64,000 bases of DNA. It comes from Topomyia yanbarensis (lineage: Eukaryota; Arthropoda; Insecta; Diptera; Culicidae). Below, piece after piece: positions 10,418 to 21,540 of this stretch. A program made the translations under genes and the position numbers. The notes beneath the pieces are model-generated. The model had not been told where the DNA came from. It was given only the letters and a program-made list of their open reading frames with translations, and did not search any database. Every line of letters begins with the position of its first letter. The stretch's first letter is position 1. Location: the NCBI RefSeq assembly GCF_030247195.1, contig NC_080672.1:251525556-251589555 (forward strand), in the 5' to 3' direction.

Positions 10418-11278
10418 TAACAGGCCGACGTGGATACCCGGGTACCCACAAAACTAAAATGCTCATAACTAAGGTAATATCCAACTGATTTCGATACTTT
10501 TGGCCGTTTTGGATTCAGGAACTCATCCACTTTTGGACTTGGTAATAATGAATCGAGTTACTTCATTCGGTTCCCGGGAATCCGGGTTTCCGGAAGCAGG
10601 TTCCAGTGCTGGGGTACTATTTGCGAACTTCAATGGAATACTAGCAATACGGGTATCAAAATTCTTGGAATTGCATCAGTAGGCTGTATCTCGTGGTTTT
10701 GGAACCGTTTGGTGAATTGACCCCGGAACGGACATTCCGGAGCAGGTTCCCGTGGGGCCTTGAGTGGCCATTCCATTCCAATCAGGAGGGTGTCACTCCT
10801 GTCATTTGCTATGGAGATATACGGACTTTGACAGTAGTCAACATATGATGGGCCTAGCTGCATCTAGGCCCACGTCGCCCGTGCAATAGCATTGGGTTGT
10901 TTTGATTTTAACAAAGGCAGATGTTGGCTAGGACAAAATGGCTGCCTAGCAGGGGGCTGATTCCAATTCCATTTTTCAAATTGCCATAGGGTCCCGTAAC
11001 AATAAAAAACAGACTTCCGAGACAATTTGAAGAGTTTTGATACTCATATTGCTAGGACATTATTAACATTTACAAATCATATCCTAGTAATGAAACATTA
11101 CTCCGGAAAATCCGGATTACCAATAACCAGATCCATTATTCCGGTTCTATTGTACAGAATCAAAAAGTAGACGGGTTTCTGAATCCAAAACATCTAAAAG
11201 TGTCCAAATCGGTTAAAGGAAGCCATAGCTATGAGCATTTCAATTTGTGGGTACCCGGGTACCCTCGTTGGCCTGTTA
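10418..11278. mobile_element. 861-bp long-TIR element
   Basis: The ends are TAACAGGCC (10418) and GGCCTGTTA (11278). The inverted similarity runs inwards for over 100 bp and includes GGTACCCGGGTACCC-like sequence and a TTTTGGATTCAG motif on both sides. Between the arms are CCGGAA-rich stretches and no credible ORF. It separates the RT thumb from a downstream coding piece at 11354-11566. I could not define a target duplication. A second GGGTACC near 10247 hints that the left boundary may be more complex. Confidence 0.65.
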
Positions 11279-11353
11279 AAGGTGTTGTTTTTGTTGAACA
11301 CATAACTGTTAATCACACCGATAGAAACTTACAGTATTGAGGTTTCAACCCTA

Positions 11354-11566
11354 GTGAAGCGTAATCGGAATGCTCTTCGTGATATGGAATTTACCATGCT
11401 TGAGACTCTGTTGTCTCTATCCGTTGACGCTCCTGTTAGTTTTGATGCCGGCCTTCAAACTGCTATTACCGGTGTTATCCCTATTGACGAGGCTATTCCC
11501 GAAGGGGTCAGTGGTTCTGGAGTTCCTGATCATTCGTCCATTGGGAGTGAAGATAACGATAACAGT
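11354..11566 (+). pseudogene. coding fragment between two insertions, probably LINE C-terminal region
   Basis: About 70 open codons contain an acidic, Ser-rich stretch near the end. It lies between two inverted-repeat elements and is probably a slice of the same OTU-LINE ORF, downstream of the RT thumb. I do not recognise the sequence itself, so this rests on position and continuity of strand. Confidence 0.4.
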
Positions 11567-11567
11567 A

Positions 11568-12524
11568 GGGGAGAGTGAGGACACTTGATCCTTGGGGATA
11601 TTTGATTCCCTGGCCATATCTCCTAATCTATACGCATAAAGTTATCACAATATAAAAAGAAAATGAAGTATTTGGTCGTTTATGATGATTAAAAAACAAA
11701 TCTGTTGTGTTGCATTTGGTTTGGAGAAGTTGTATAATATTTTAAAAAAATATGTATTTAAATCTATCTCGAAGATCTTTTCACAAATTTTTTGAACGGT
11801 TGTATGAGATAGTCGAACTAAATATTTTTGAATATTTTCAAGTACGACTACTTTCTAAGGGCTTTTGCCTAGAAAAACACGTTTTTCGAATAAAAAGTTT
11901 TACTACACATACAAAAAAAAATAAATTTTGTTCACCTCATACAACAGGTATCTTTGATCCCTGTAACACTGAGTATTCTTGATCCCTATCATTAGTTCTC
12001 TCAAACACCTTCGAAATGTATAGAAATAGAAAAACATCATTCTCATAATGTACCTGGCACTATTATTTGGTCTAAAATGTTTTCTCCGTGACCAAATGAT
12101 GGTATAAGCTATTGAAGGTTGAAAAAGCCAGTTAAACAGCACTGATTTACCGCAAATACTTATCTCAACTTTCTACTGTGGTTAAAGTTTGTCGTGCATC
12201 TAAAAAGGTATTCTTATTAATTAATTTGTCAGGATAGGTGGTTAGCTGAACTTTTGTATCTAAGGGTCATAGTGTGCTTTGTTTCTTTAGCCCTAGTAGG
12301 CGGAGGATCAAGTTACCACACGTTTTCACGAAAACCTCGTTTTGGTATGATTTTGAAAACTGTTCATATTACTGACAGGACATAGTATTCGGATTTACAC
12401 ATTATTCACAACTCTTACAATTCGAATTGACTACAAGATGGCGAATTTTGCAATTGAAATTTTCATTTAATTGAAAAGTTATGAGAAAAAATCAAAAGTG
12501 GGAGCAAGCGTACCCACTCTCCCC
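11568..12524. mobile_element. 957-bp TA-flanked TIR element
   Basis: The inverted ends are GGGGAGAGTGAGGACACTTG at the left and its reverse complement at the right, with a few mismatches. Both ends abut TA (11566-11567, 12525-12526). It interrupts the coding sequence of the OTU-LINE. The interior is AT-rich with no transposase. TA duplication suggests a Tc1/mariner-like mobiliser; this is inference. Confidence 0.8.
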
Positions 12525-12525
12525 T

Positions 12526-12850
12526 ATTAAGCGGAGTTCTGAAGATTCTCTGCATTGGGTACCTCGTCTCCTGGGTGGATATACCATAAACAACCGTATT
12601 CGTGCCGCCCGGTTGAATTACTATGGTCACATACTTCGCTGTCCTCCCGATGGTATTCTGAGGACAGCTCTTGAATACACTCTAGATAAACCCAAGAAAC
12701 TTGGCGAACTGATATTCGCAATGATGTAAGGCGTAGTAATATTCCCGTAGAGGTATTACAAGACTGGGCCATAGACAGAGGGAAGATTAAAAGCGGAACT
12801 AAAAGACTTTTGAGCGTTTTAGTGAAGTCGGAAGACGATGAGTGCAGCTA
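12526..12850 (+). pseudogene. LINE ORF2 C-terminal domain
   Basis: About 65 codons contain RLNYYGHILRCPPDG, matching the conserved 'R..WYGHVLR' region after the thumb of many LINE reverse transcriptases. A second piece follows in another frame, rich in Asp/Arg/Lys, to a stop near 12850. It is the 3' coding end of the OTU-LINE, separated from the rest by the 957-bp element. Strand and order fit a single original ORF. Confidence 0.6.
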
Positions 12851-12885
12851 ATCTGAAGAGCTTCTTCCTTCTGATTTTGATGGAT

Positions 12886-14050
12886 TCGATTTGTTATTTC
12901 CCAAAAAGGAAAACATGCTCAGTGTCGATGGATTTCTCTTCAACACGAACAAAAAGGTATTCTTACTTACTAAAATAAGAATATAGAAGTTAAATTCTTA
13001 CAATATTCTCTAATTAGGCTAACAATCGCTTCTACTGGGACTGCGCCACTAGACAGCATTTGTATGCAAAAGTTGTACAATTATACAACTGCAAGATGGA
13101 GTCAACATTTTAGTTGGTCAGAATGAACTCCACAGTCACGGTGTCAATCCTTTGAACGGAATGAGAAAGAGTACACGTAGGAGCTAAAACGGAAAGCTTT
13201 CGAGTCAAAGGAAGTCCCTTCGAAAGTAATCCGTGAAGATTGCATCCAATACGATCCGATCGTGCAAACCGAGTTTCGAGTAAAGCACAGAAAATGCTGA
13301 TTTGAAGAAACAGGGGAACAAGTGGAAGCAATTTTCGTGTGATGAATCAGGACGGCGAATTCATCGTTCCAGATGAACTGAAGAAAACGCTGAATGGTAA
13401 GCTTTTCTTGCAGAAATACGTTCGCAATGAGGACAGCCTCATTATGATATTTACAACGATAACAAATCATCAGCGATTGGCTGACTCCCGGTATTAGTTC
13501 GTTGATGCCACATTCACGACCGTTCCTCTGGAATTCACACAGATGTAGAATACAGAATGTCCACGGGACGTTGTCTTATTAAGACTACGAAGCAGTTGTT
13601 CCACTGGTATTCACGCAGCTTAACAATACCACGCAAGAAATATATGCATGCGCATTTGAGGCATTGTTGGAAGTGTCCCAGGAAGCACAGATTGAGCTTC
13701 ATCATCTCTGGTTTTGCGAAACCAGTCATCAATTTGATGAAGGACATTTTTCCGGATGCAGATTGCTATTTATGCTATTTCTATTTTTCACAAAATTTAT
13801 TAAAACACTTGAATTTCCGAGGGTTGAAAATGCTGTATTCCAGTGATATGGATGTTTATATGGCTGTAGAACACCTACAAGTTAGTAAAATTAATTATTA
13901 CGCATTTCACGCTTCACTTGATTTTGATCCATGCTTTTCATTCCACGGTTCTACGCTGTTTTCAGCCCAACAGAAAGAAAACAATAGTACGGTTTTAATT
14001 AGGTTCCAACTTATATTGACAATTAATATTACGTAATTCAACATTGCGGA
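12886..14050 (+). pseudogene. FLYWCH zinc finger plus MULE transposase (degenerate)
   Basis: The first part reads DGFLFNTNKK, then across an inferred 61-nt intron (12957-13017) ANNRFYWDCAT, matching the F-L-Y-W-C order of a FLYWCH DNA-binding finger. Downstream, in shifting frames, are MULE signatures: FVDATFTTVPLEF (about 13500-13540; the Asp is the expected first catalytic residue), NTTRKKYMHA (about 13625-13655) and DIFPDADCYLCYF (about 13742-13783), matching the 'FP.A...GC.FHF' region before the last catalytic residue. Frameshifts and stops throughout mean it is dead. FLYWCH-MULE fusions are known in arthropods. I saw no terminal inverted repeats. Confidence 0.65.
12957..13017 (+). other. 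predicted 61-nt phase-0 intron in the FLYWCH exon
   Basis: The donor is GTATTC and the acceptor CTCTAATTAG. Removing it joins the two halves of the FLYWCH finger in frame between Lys and Ala. Reading through the 61 nt would shift the frame. Confidence 0.5.
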
Positions 14051-14229
14051 ACTTCCTGATGTCCGTGTTCAGAAAAAGTGAAAGTTTACCAGTTATCCAA
14101 GACAATCCTAGCTCCGAAATGTTCTTAGATGAGATTCAGGGTTCAAGATAATCTGAAAGATTCAGTTTGAACCATTTTATTTCTTTTAAATTCGGCACCG
14201 GATCTAAGTCTCTCACACAAGGACTTTCT

Positions 14230-14535
14230 TTGGAACAGCGATTGAAAAATGTAGCGTACCAGCAATGAGTTGACGAAGTCCAAAAAGATTTCAACGTTAT
14301 CAACTATTGGTCATGACGAAGATTTGAGAAACCGGAAATATGGAAAATTGCAAAAATAGTGTTAGGATCTACAGCAACACAGTGTGGTGTTAACGCGATT
14401 TTAACCAATTCAACATGATTCATGCGAAATCCAGAAGCCGAATCAGAGATATTAATTTGCAAAATATGCTTAAGATAAAGTCTGATAAATCGCTTGTTCA
14501 TAAAGCACCGTCACAAATTTTGAAGATGATATGAA
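14230..14535 (+). pseudogene. possible hAT transposase C-terminal remnant
   Basis: A frame on the plus strand reads WKIAKIVLGSTATQCGVNA followed by ILTNS, then an Arg-rich piece and NLQNMLKIKSDK. The order resembles the hAT dimerisation region ('A..vLsiPaTs..vER.FS ... R..L......L...K'). Stops interrupt it. The resemblance is by eye, so this is tentative. It could instead be a continuation of the MULE gene. Confidence 0.35.
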
Positions 14536-14817
14536 GAAGCAACAACAATGTTTGGCAAATGTATAATTATTGTTCTATCATTTTTTGTAATATTACTTCC
14601 GACGATTCATATATAAAATTCAGTGAGAAACCTTTATGGTTTTATATTTCTTTTTGGAAGAATAATCCAGTTTTACTCAACAAGTCCAAAGTCCATCCCC
14701 AAACAGAACAAAGTTTTGTGTGTTTTTCAGTTGTTGTTAAACTTAGCATGCATTTATTATTTTTACTGTTTTTAATCGTCGTATGTTCAACGAAAAAACC
14801 TTTGCCGGTACTCCCAT

Positions 14818-15199
14818 AACAGTCCCATATGCAAAATAATCATGTCGACAAAATGCGCCCATAAGATTTATGTTTTATTTTGTGAGCTGCGTACGATTTA
14901 CAACTACACTATGCCCTATCATCCTCCCAAGTATTTCCATTGAGGTATATTTGATCAGGAAAGTCCAAAAAAATTGACAATGCAAGTACATATACAGATA
15001 AATATCGTCTGCAGCTTGCAACCAAAATGGATATGGGACTGGTATGTTGGCACTTTTCATATGGGACTGACATTATTTAGTGTTTTTGTACATTTTTTAA
15101 ATAAATCAATAATTTTCAGTATGTTATTTAATAGTATAATAAAAATAAGACCTAACCCCGAGGTTAAATAAAAACTGATGAAAATGCAAATGGGACTGT
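14818..15199. mobile_element. 382-bp TA-flanked MITE
   Basis: The ends are ACAGTCCCATATGCA at the left and its reverse complement (with a substitution) at the right. TA lies outside each end (14816-14817, 15200-15201). Two further copies of the end motif ATGGGACTG lie inside the right half, near 15032 and 15060, which looks like sub-terminal transposase binding sites. No ORF. Confidence 0.75.
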
Positions 15200-15240
15200 T
15201 ATACGAATACCGGCACCCGCAAATTAAAAAGCTCACAGCT

Positions 15241-15780
15241 ATGGCAAAATTTCGACTTTTTGACGAAGGACTACTTCTTTGTTTTCGATATGGGGGTGCA
15301 CTTTGCAAATTCCACAAAAATGGTATGTAACGAAAAATGGTCCGACATGGACAGATTTGTATACCTGGCGCGGTACGTTTCTATGAATGACGTCGTCGTC
15401 GACTATTTAAAGAACGGATTTGGCCGGACAAGCTCGGCTGCCTGTTGAACGGCAGGCGCAGCAGATCACTGCGCTGTGTGTTTTCAAAGCCAGTGTAGCT
15501 GAGTGAGAAGTCTGTTACGTTGGCTGTGGACACGCGACTGAGCTTGTCCATTCAAACACTATTCTTTATTTTGTGTTGTGCTCGTTTCCAGCACACTTTT
15601 ATCTACAATCTCGGACACAATTATTCGTACACAAAATCGCTTGTACATTCGAGCTCCATTCGCAAACACGGTTAACATAGTGTCGTTGTACTGGTTGTCT
15701 CTTTCGCTCTACCAATCATCATCAGCTTTGTGCGCTTGGGTTCAATGTTTGAGGTAAATGTGTAGGTAGATATATCTAAT
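15241..15780 (+). repeat. LTR-like dispersed repeat, copy A
   Basis: This region matches, in reverse, a second copy that is now split: 39267-39910 plus the 333-bp unit plus 30300-30393. Copy A has a TATA-like TATTTAAAG (15404-15412), then a conserved CAGATCACTGCGCTGTG, a palindrome-rich stretch and a TTCTTTATTTTG segment. A TATA box followed about 200 bp later by an AATAAA-like signal (clear in copy B) would fit an LTR. The ends are not TG...CA, so this is inference. Copy A lacks most of the 333-bp segment present in copy B. Confidence 0.5.
15404..15412 (+). promoter_or_regulatory. TATA-like box in LTR-like repeat
   Basis: TATTTAAAG is preserved in both copies of the repeat (here and, reversed, at 39546-39554), together with a GACGTCATC/GACGTCGTC cAMP-response-like motif just upstream. 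Conservation between diverged copies suggests it was the core promoter of the element. Confidence 0.4.
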
Positions 15781-17290
15781 TTGTTACTAAATTGCTAGCG
15801 GTTGCATGCGTAACCTGCATGATAGCAATCTGTGGTTTCGATGCGCAAAGACGAAAACTTTCTTAGCAATAAATTTACGCGAATCGATGGAAAGAGAAAG
15901 TTTATTATTTACGTTCGATCAATTCATTGATTCATTTCCACTTCACGTGGTTCATTTCCACTCAGCCTTTCTTATTTTGCTTCTGCTAATAGGTACATAC
16001 TACAAAGCCTATTTATCTATGTCCATATATAAAATTGTTTTCGATTCTTGCATATTTATAGTTTATAGTTTATATGATTACATTTGCATTCGGTATATTT
16101 GTATGCTTACTTTAGGAAAGTTACTATAACTATTTCATATATTTCATGGATTGAAATCTAAAAAGGTACCGGAGAAATATGCCGGACACATAATGGTAAA
16201 TACATATTTCAATGTAAATTCCTTAAATCGCAGTGATAAGGAGCGGCACTATTCACTTATACAAATTATTCTATCAAAACGGTTACGGTTGCTTCATGTT
16301 TATACTATTACCAGTTTTTCATGGTTACTATATATGCAAAAATATCACCGATAACTTTTCACGAAAAGTAAAAAACAGAAAAGTAAGTCTATGAAAAAAA
16401 GACGAGGTCAAAACATATTGCGATAAGCGGGAGTATATTATTTCTGGCACTTCGATTTTTTCATCATCATAGCAAGGAATAAATTTAACAAGGGCACAGA
16501 AATTTCAAACTCTGGTGCCTACTATCGGGACATCACTCGGTACCAGCCAGTTGTTTAGCGTTCACGCAACCTGACTAGCTACCTACATAACTAGTATTAA
16601 GTTGGTGTTAGATACTGACGAGGGAAATGCGAAACACTAAAAAACCAGACCTTAAATAAATTTACTTTAAATAATCAATTTAACTTTTTTTGTTAATATC
16701 TTCAAACATATTTTTGTTTTAAATAATACAAAAATAGTCGCTGCTAAGTGGTGTAGAGAATTACAACTAGCAGGAAATATTGCGGATATTTTTCTTCAAA
16801 AAAGAAACTTTTTTTTTTGGTTTTGGTGTGATTTTGTTCTTAATTTCTTAATTATCAAACACGTTATATTGCTATTTCGATAGAGTAACGTAGTCTAAGT
16901 ATAAAAGCTATTAATTAGTTTTCGATCACACATTACCTTATGTATAAGATTAGTTTTTAAGGCTTTTCGATCGTGAGACCAAACAATAATTCAATGGTAA
17001 TTGTCCAAAAGAGTTAACAAATTCCTCCTTAGCTCAATTAAACAATTAACATTGAATTGCTTCCCTTACATCATCTAACAAAGCTTGAGTGCTTTGCTGC
17101 CGTTATACGCATGTTTGTCCCATATTCTACGGGATTCCCTATATACAAGGGACAATTACGCATATAATGGCATAAAGTTGAACAAAGATCCACACTGACC
17201 GCGGGGGTAGTACGCATTCATGAGGGAGCATGCCTTGAACACTAGATCTACCACATGCAGTAGAGATTGCGCTGGATACATTTGAGATAC
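15781..17290. other. AT-rich sequence, no gene recognised
   Basis: About 1.5 kb with scattered short open frames and no family I recognise. There is no inverted-repeat boundary that I could pair. Confidence 0.45.
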
Positions 17291-17940
17291 AGGGGAAAGT
17301 AGGCTAAGACACACACTGTGGGTAAAATGGACACTTTGCGTTAGTAGAAACTGATGAAATTCAGTTAAGATGTACTGATACTATGGCACTTTTAGAAGAC
17401 TTCAAATGACTTAGAAAGGTATTGAAATTATCTAATATGCGAGTTATCAGGTAGTTCAGCAAAACGATTTTATTTTTCTCGAAAGCGCGCTAATGGATAT
17501 AAATTTTTGACTGTTGATCTCGGGAAATATTTCTAGCTGGACATGATGTAGGTACTGGTTATCTAGCACTTGACTGGTTAAAATAGAACAAAAAAATTAA
17601 TAAGTTATAATAACAAAAGATTTAATAAGGATAAATTCATAATTTAGAAGCATTTTTTAAATTTAGTATCATGTTGGGTATGAGTATGACGGACACAGGT
17701 AGAGGGAAAGATGGACATATTTATTAAGTAAGTACAAAGATAAATGCTGTTAAATTGCATACCCTTGGGCTATTTTTACCTTTCTCGTATAGAAAGGTTT
17801 TTACTACCGCATCATTGTGATGTGCCGACAGAAAAAAACATTTATTTAACGAGAAGTATCTCACTCTGCCCTTGTCCTTCGTATATCTTTACCAATACCG
17901 TATGTCCATCTTACGCATGCCAGGTGTCCGTTTTTTTAAA
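17291..17940 (+). repeat. dispersed repeat family X, uninterrupted copy
   Basis: It matches 24366-24413 plus 26503-26965 in the same orientation along most of its length. Shared landmarks are GGACACTTTGCG, GTACTGAT, TTAAATTGCATA and ATGTCCATCTTAC. This copy carries the empty target site of the foldback element (GTACTGAT at 17372-17379) and an extra insertion-like stretch with TTTCTCGTATAGAAAGG at about 17780. No coding sequence. The ends are only approximate. Confidence 0.65.
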
Positions 17941-19086
17941 CATTTTTCTGTTTTAAATTGTTAGAATGAGTTACTACATTGATGAAATATGATCTCACAT
18001 CACGGTTTGCGTACAATTTGTGTCAACGAATGAGTTGAATCTGCTATTTAACCTTAAGGTGTCCGTCTTGGGCTCAGTTTCCCTAATAATATACGCCAAA
18101 AACATCGTCGAGCTTTCATTATTCACGACGATCACGTGTGGTTGTACATTTAGACCTTTTTCGCCCATTTGCACATGAAATATATCTAAGGAACGTTGCG
18201 CATCGTCATCGGACTGAAAACAAACACAAATGTAGTAGAATAAATGCAAATAGAAATGTTTTATCCCACATCCCGTTAAAGTATCAGAGCAGATCAATAA
18301 GAGTAATGCACACTTTAGAAACTTACTCCTTAAATGCTTTTTCATTTTTCTTTTGACTACTGCTGATAGTTTAATAAAATCTATTTTTATACTACCTTGC
18401 TTTTAGTACTGGGCAGATAGAAACATTATAGTGCAAGCAACCCAATCGGCCCTTCTGCTTTCCTCGGAAAAACACTATCAAAGCGTATTCAACCAAAGGT
18501 CAGTTTCATCTAGATAGGGAATCCATAGAACATAGGCTTGCGATTATAGGCAGTATTACAATCAATATCTTAATGTAGCTTTGTGTTCGAGATGAATATG
18601 AAATGGTACACTGACTATTATCCTAGCTGAAACAAATAATGGAGATATACGACAAGACTAGTATAAATGATTTATTAGGTTCATTCAAACTAACATGTAA
18701 TTTTGCTTGATGGTGGCTGTAATACGGTCAATAAAGTAAGCCAATAGAAGCAAGTCAATAAATAGTCAATTTTGCATAATCACAGACCCATTTACAAGAC
18801 ATAGTCCTGCAAATTTCTTCCACAATCTTTTTAGTACCCTGTACCCCTTTCTGAAAATTGTTTACCATCATTACCCGATCAGAAAAAAATGATTTTCAAT
18901 TGGATGAAAACCGAAATTTTCCCATTAGAAACCTTTTCCTGAGCACTCTCAGTGAGCATCTCACTACTTGACACACTCAAAAAATATATCAAGGCAAATA
19001 TTCGACGGGATGTTTGGATAAACAGTTAAAATTTATCCCAGCTATTTCACCTTCTACAACATTCCAATGTACCCCCAGAGGTGAAT
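17941..19086. other. no gene recognised
   Basis: AT-rich, with small open frames on both strands and nothing with family resemblance. An inverted partner for any part of it was not found in the window. Confidence 0.4.
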
Positions 19087-19317
19087 TCACTCCCAGTTGA
19101 AAACCACTGGCCTAAATCCTCGCTGGATAGCCGCTTCCACATGCTCACCGCGAAAGTGCCCAACGAAATTTCCGGAATCATACCTTGATTTTAATTGTGA
19201 ATATTTACACATTTTGTGTTTTTCGATCTTACACAACACTTTCCCGTTCTCCCTCTCAACGCATTCCTGAATTATATCTCGAAACTTCCGTTTATTGGGC
19301 ACATTTTCGACCGCCAT
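19087..19317 (-). CDS. small ORF with BED-like zinc finger, probable transposase remnant
   Basis: 76 residues from a real ATG. The C-terminal half reads KVLCKIEKHKMCKYSQL and GNFVGHFRGEHVEAA: paired cysteines, then an 'N...H.R..H' helix, as in BED-type zinc fingers that begin many hAT transposases. Such fingers bind element ends. No dimerisation or catalytic domain follows: the frame stops at 19087 and the sequence beyond is unrecognised. It may be a truncated transposase, the first exon of one, or a domesticated fragment. The second half of the ligand set is a match by eye only. Confidence 0.4.
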   Translation of the reverse strand: MAVENVPNKRKFRDIIQECVERENGKVLCKIEKHKMCKYSQLKSRYDSGNFVGHFRGEHVEAAIQRGFRPVVFNWE

Positions 19318-19403
19318 TTTTTATTTTTTCGTGTGAATATGTGATTTATGCTCGCGGGTTGGAGTGTAAAATTGGTGTGAGCAACTCGCCTAATTGTAAT
19401 TAA

Positions 19404-20979
19404 AAACTGAACAGCATTCAGTGTTGCCAATTATTATTACAAGAGAAAACAAGTACAAAGCAAACAGAAACGAAAATATTTTTTTAATTTGACTTATCGG
19501 CATTCACGTATATATTATTTTAATTCATGCATTTTTTTTCTTGTGTCTTGACAAAAAATAATAGATTTTTTTTACTTTGAATATGATATTTTTCTAGTTT
19601 TTTAACTTTTGAGGTTCACAAAATTGAATATTTTTGAATCCCTGATTCTCGTTGCGTTTTCGTAATAGCTCACCGGATTTTTTTTAAATTTTTTGTTAGA
19701 AGCAAATAATTTCGTTAAGTTGGATCAAAACATTTTTATGCTTTGTTAACATTTATTATTATATAGAGATGATTGTGCGAGCAATTCAGAATTGATTTCG
19801 AAGTACTTTGCTAAGTATTTTCAACTAGAACAGGTCATTTAGTTGTAGTTGCCTACCTCGCAAAGAATTTTGAGATCCATTGCAAGATTTTTAGCAACTG
19901 ACATGTAGGCATTAGTCGGTATTATGGACTTCATGGAACGATCAAATAGTCCACATTACTTTCGCCAAACCGTTCTAGGTAACATAAATGGCCCATAGCT
20001 AAGCTTGCTCACATAGTGCAGTTTCCTGTAAAACAACCTTCACCTTTCCCGGAACTTGGTCATTTCAGAACACAAGTAGCGGTCTAGACTGTCCCTTTCG
20101 TTGAATTAATGGTTGTTATCAGGTTCTTTTTCTCACAATTACCACTATTGTAGGGTGACCACACGTCCTGGTTTTCAACTGACTGTCCTGGCGTCTTGGG
20201 ACTTCAAGAAAAATGTGTGATTTATCCTGGTTTTTCTCCTCTAACCCAAAAAATGTCATTTCGCTGATAATTATTGTAGTTGCTTCGACCCTTCGTTATT
20301 GATCGAGAGATAGAGATTATCAGGTACCCACATTCACTTCAAACTAAACAAATATTACAAGGATGGCGCCTGGTACCGTTGATGTTTCTGCTGTACTGCA
20401 ATGATGTCTCTTGCAGATGATCTCAAGGTATTTCGTTTGATTCGCTCAATTGAAGATCGAAGATTTCTCCAACATTGGCACCCAATTTTGGTTGATTGGT
20501 ATAGAAAGAACCACAGCGTTGGAATAGGAAGAACAAAATTTATAGTGAATATGTTTTGTGGCGTGCGGCGCCTCGTTTATGAGCAGCTAAAATGTTCAAA
20601 ATTATTGATTTTCAACTGTTAATAAATTTAATTGAAAAATTCCGGAAAGGTTTAAAAATTCCCAATTTTTACTCATTGGTTGAAACCCCTGTGTATTAAA
20701 AATATCGAACACTAAAGACGCTGATTTTCTGGAATAAAGACTCGCCATCTTAATCGATTGTTTACTACTTATCTGCTGACAGCTGAAGTTAAAGATACGT
20801 AATCGATTTTTTTTTCACTTTTTTACGCTAAATAAATTAAAAATTATTTTATAAAATCTAACTATCACGACCACACCTTCCATTGAACTACCTTGATCCC
20901 TCTTTTTTGCAATATGAAACTCATTACCAAAAAGTTGAAAAAAATAATCCATTTTACGCATTGGCAGACCTCCCTGCTA
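19404..20979. other. no gene recognised; one small ORF
   Basis: AT-rich. A 73-codon frame at 20401-20622 (plus) begins with an ATG and is moderately GC-richer than its surroundings, but I recognise no family. A TIR-like GGGTGACCACACGTCCTGG at about 20154 has no partner I can find. Confidence 0.35.
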
Positions 20980-21075
20980 GATATGGTCGGGTTCGGGTTT
21001 TGTAAATTTAAACTTCTCGGGCTCGGATCAGGTTCCGGGTTTTTAAATTTGAATTTCTCGGGTTCGGGTCGGGTC
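20980..21075 (+). repeat. tandem GGGTTCGGGT minisatellite, left block
   Basis: Repeats of roughly 35-40 bases alternate GGGTTCGGGT with TTTAAATTTAAATTTCTC-like spacers. The complementary block lies at 21541-21720 in reverse orientation, so the two form the arms of an interrupted foldback about 740 bp long. Confidence 0.6.
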
Positions 21076-21342
21076 GTATACTACATTCATTTTGAACCGC
21101 TGTAGCGCGCAGTTATGAACTTTGTTTGCAGCAGTTCCAACGCAACGGATGATGAAAGTTAGACACATAGAGTTGCAACTGTTAGCGCGCCAAACCAAAC
21201 TACGGCACCAAGCCGAAGAAACGAACTTTCACGAACATTTAACAGGCACGCTCAGCAGCATGAAGGTTTTGCTCTTCTCTCTCCCGTTTGCATGCACAAC
21301 AGCCGCAGTTAAACTTGTACCGACGTTTTGCCTTTCTCAATA

Positions 21343-21475
21343 GAAAGGTATTGCAATTGCTCTGAAAACCGACTTTTTAACGGAGGCCGGAGTGACATAC
21401 ACCATTCGATTAAGTTCGTCGAGTTAGGCAAATGTCTGTGTGTATGTATGTATGTGTGTGTGTGTTTTAATGTTT
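21343..21475 (+). repeat. Aedes AGAAAGG repeat fragment with (GT)n
   Basis: It begins CTTTCTCAATAGAAAGGTAT and runs through GGAGGCCGGAGTGACATA to a TGTGTATG/GTGTGTGT microsatellite at 21438-21466. I recall this as one of the commonest interspersed repeats in Aedes introns and intergenic DNA; not checked by search. It lies between the two minisatellite arms. Confidence 0.5.
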
Positions 21476-21540
21476 GAGAAAAAAAGAAAAAGTTGCAATA
21501 ATAAGTAAACTGAAATGAGCTTCAGAGTATAGATGGCTGG

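Larger units (their letters stand above)
5772..12850 (+). mobile_element. degenerate OTU-endonuclease-RT LINE-like element with nested insertions
   Basis: In order: a 51-codon leader exon, OTU domain 1, OTU domain 2, an APE-type endonuclease, a reverse transcriptase and a C-terminal tail. All are on the plus strand and broken by frameshifts and stops. Four inverted-repeat elements are nested in it (7407-7553, 9367-9758, 10418-11278, 11568-12524). OTU cysteine proteases are known from a few LINE groups such as Dualen. Two in tandem, with short introns, is not something I recognise. Clade placement is open. The 3' end is set where the recognisable C-terminal coding ends. Confidence 0.75.

Noticed and set aside
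20152..20180. TIR-like GGGTGACCACACGTCCTGG
   Set aside because: No inverted partner found within several kb, and no target duplication.
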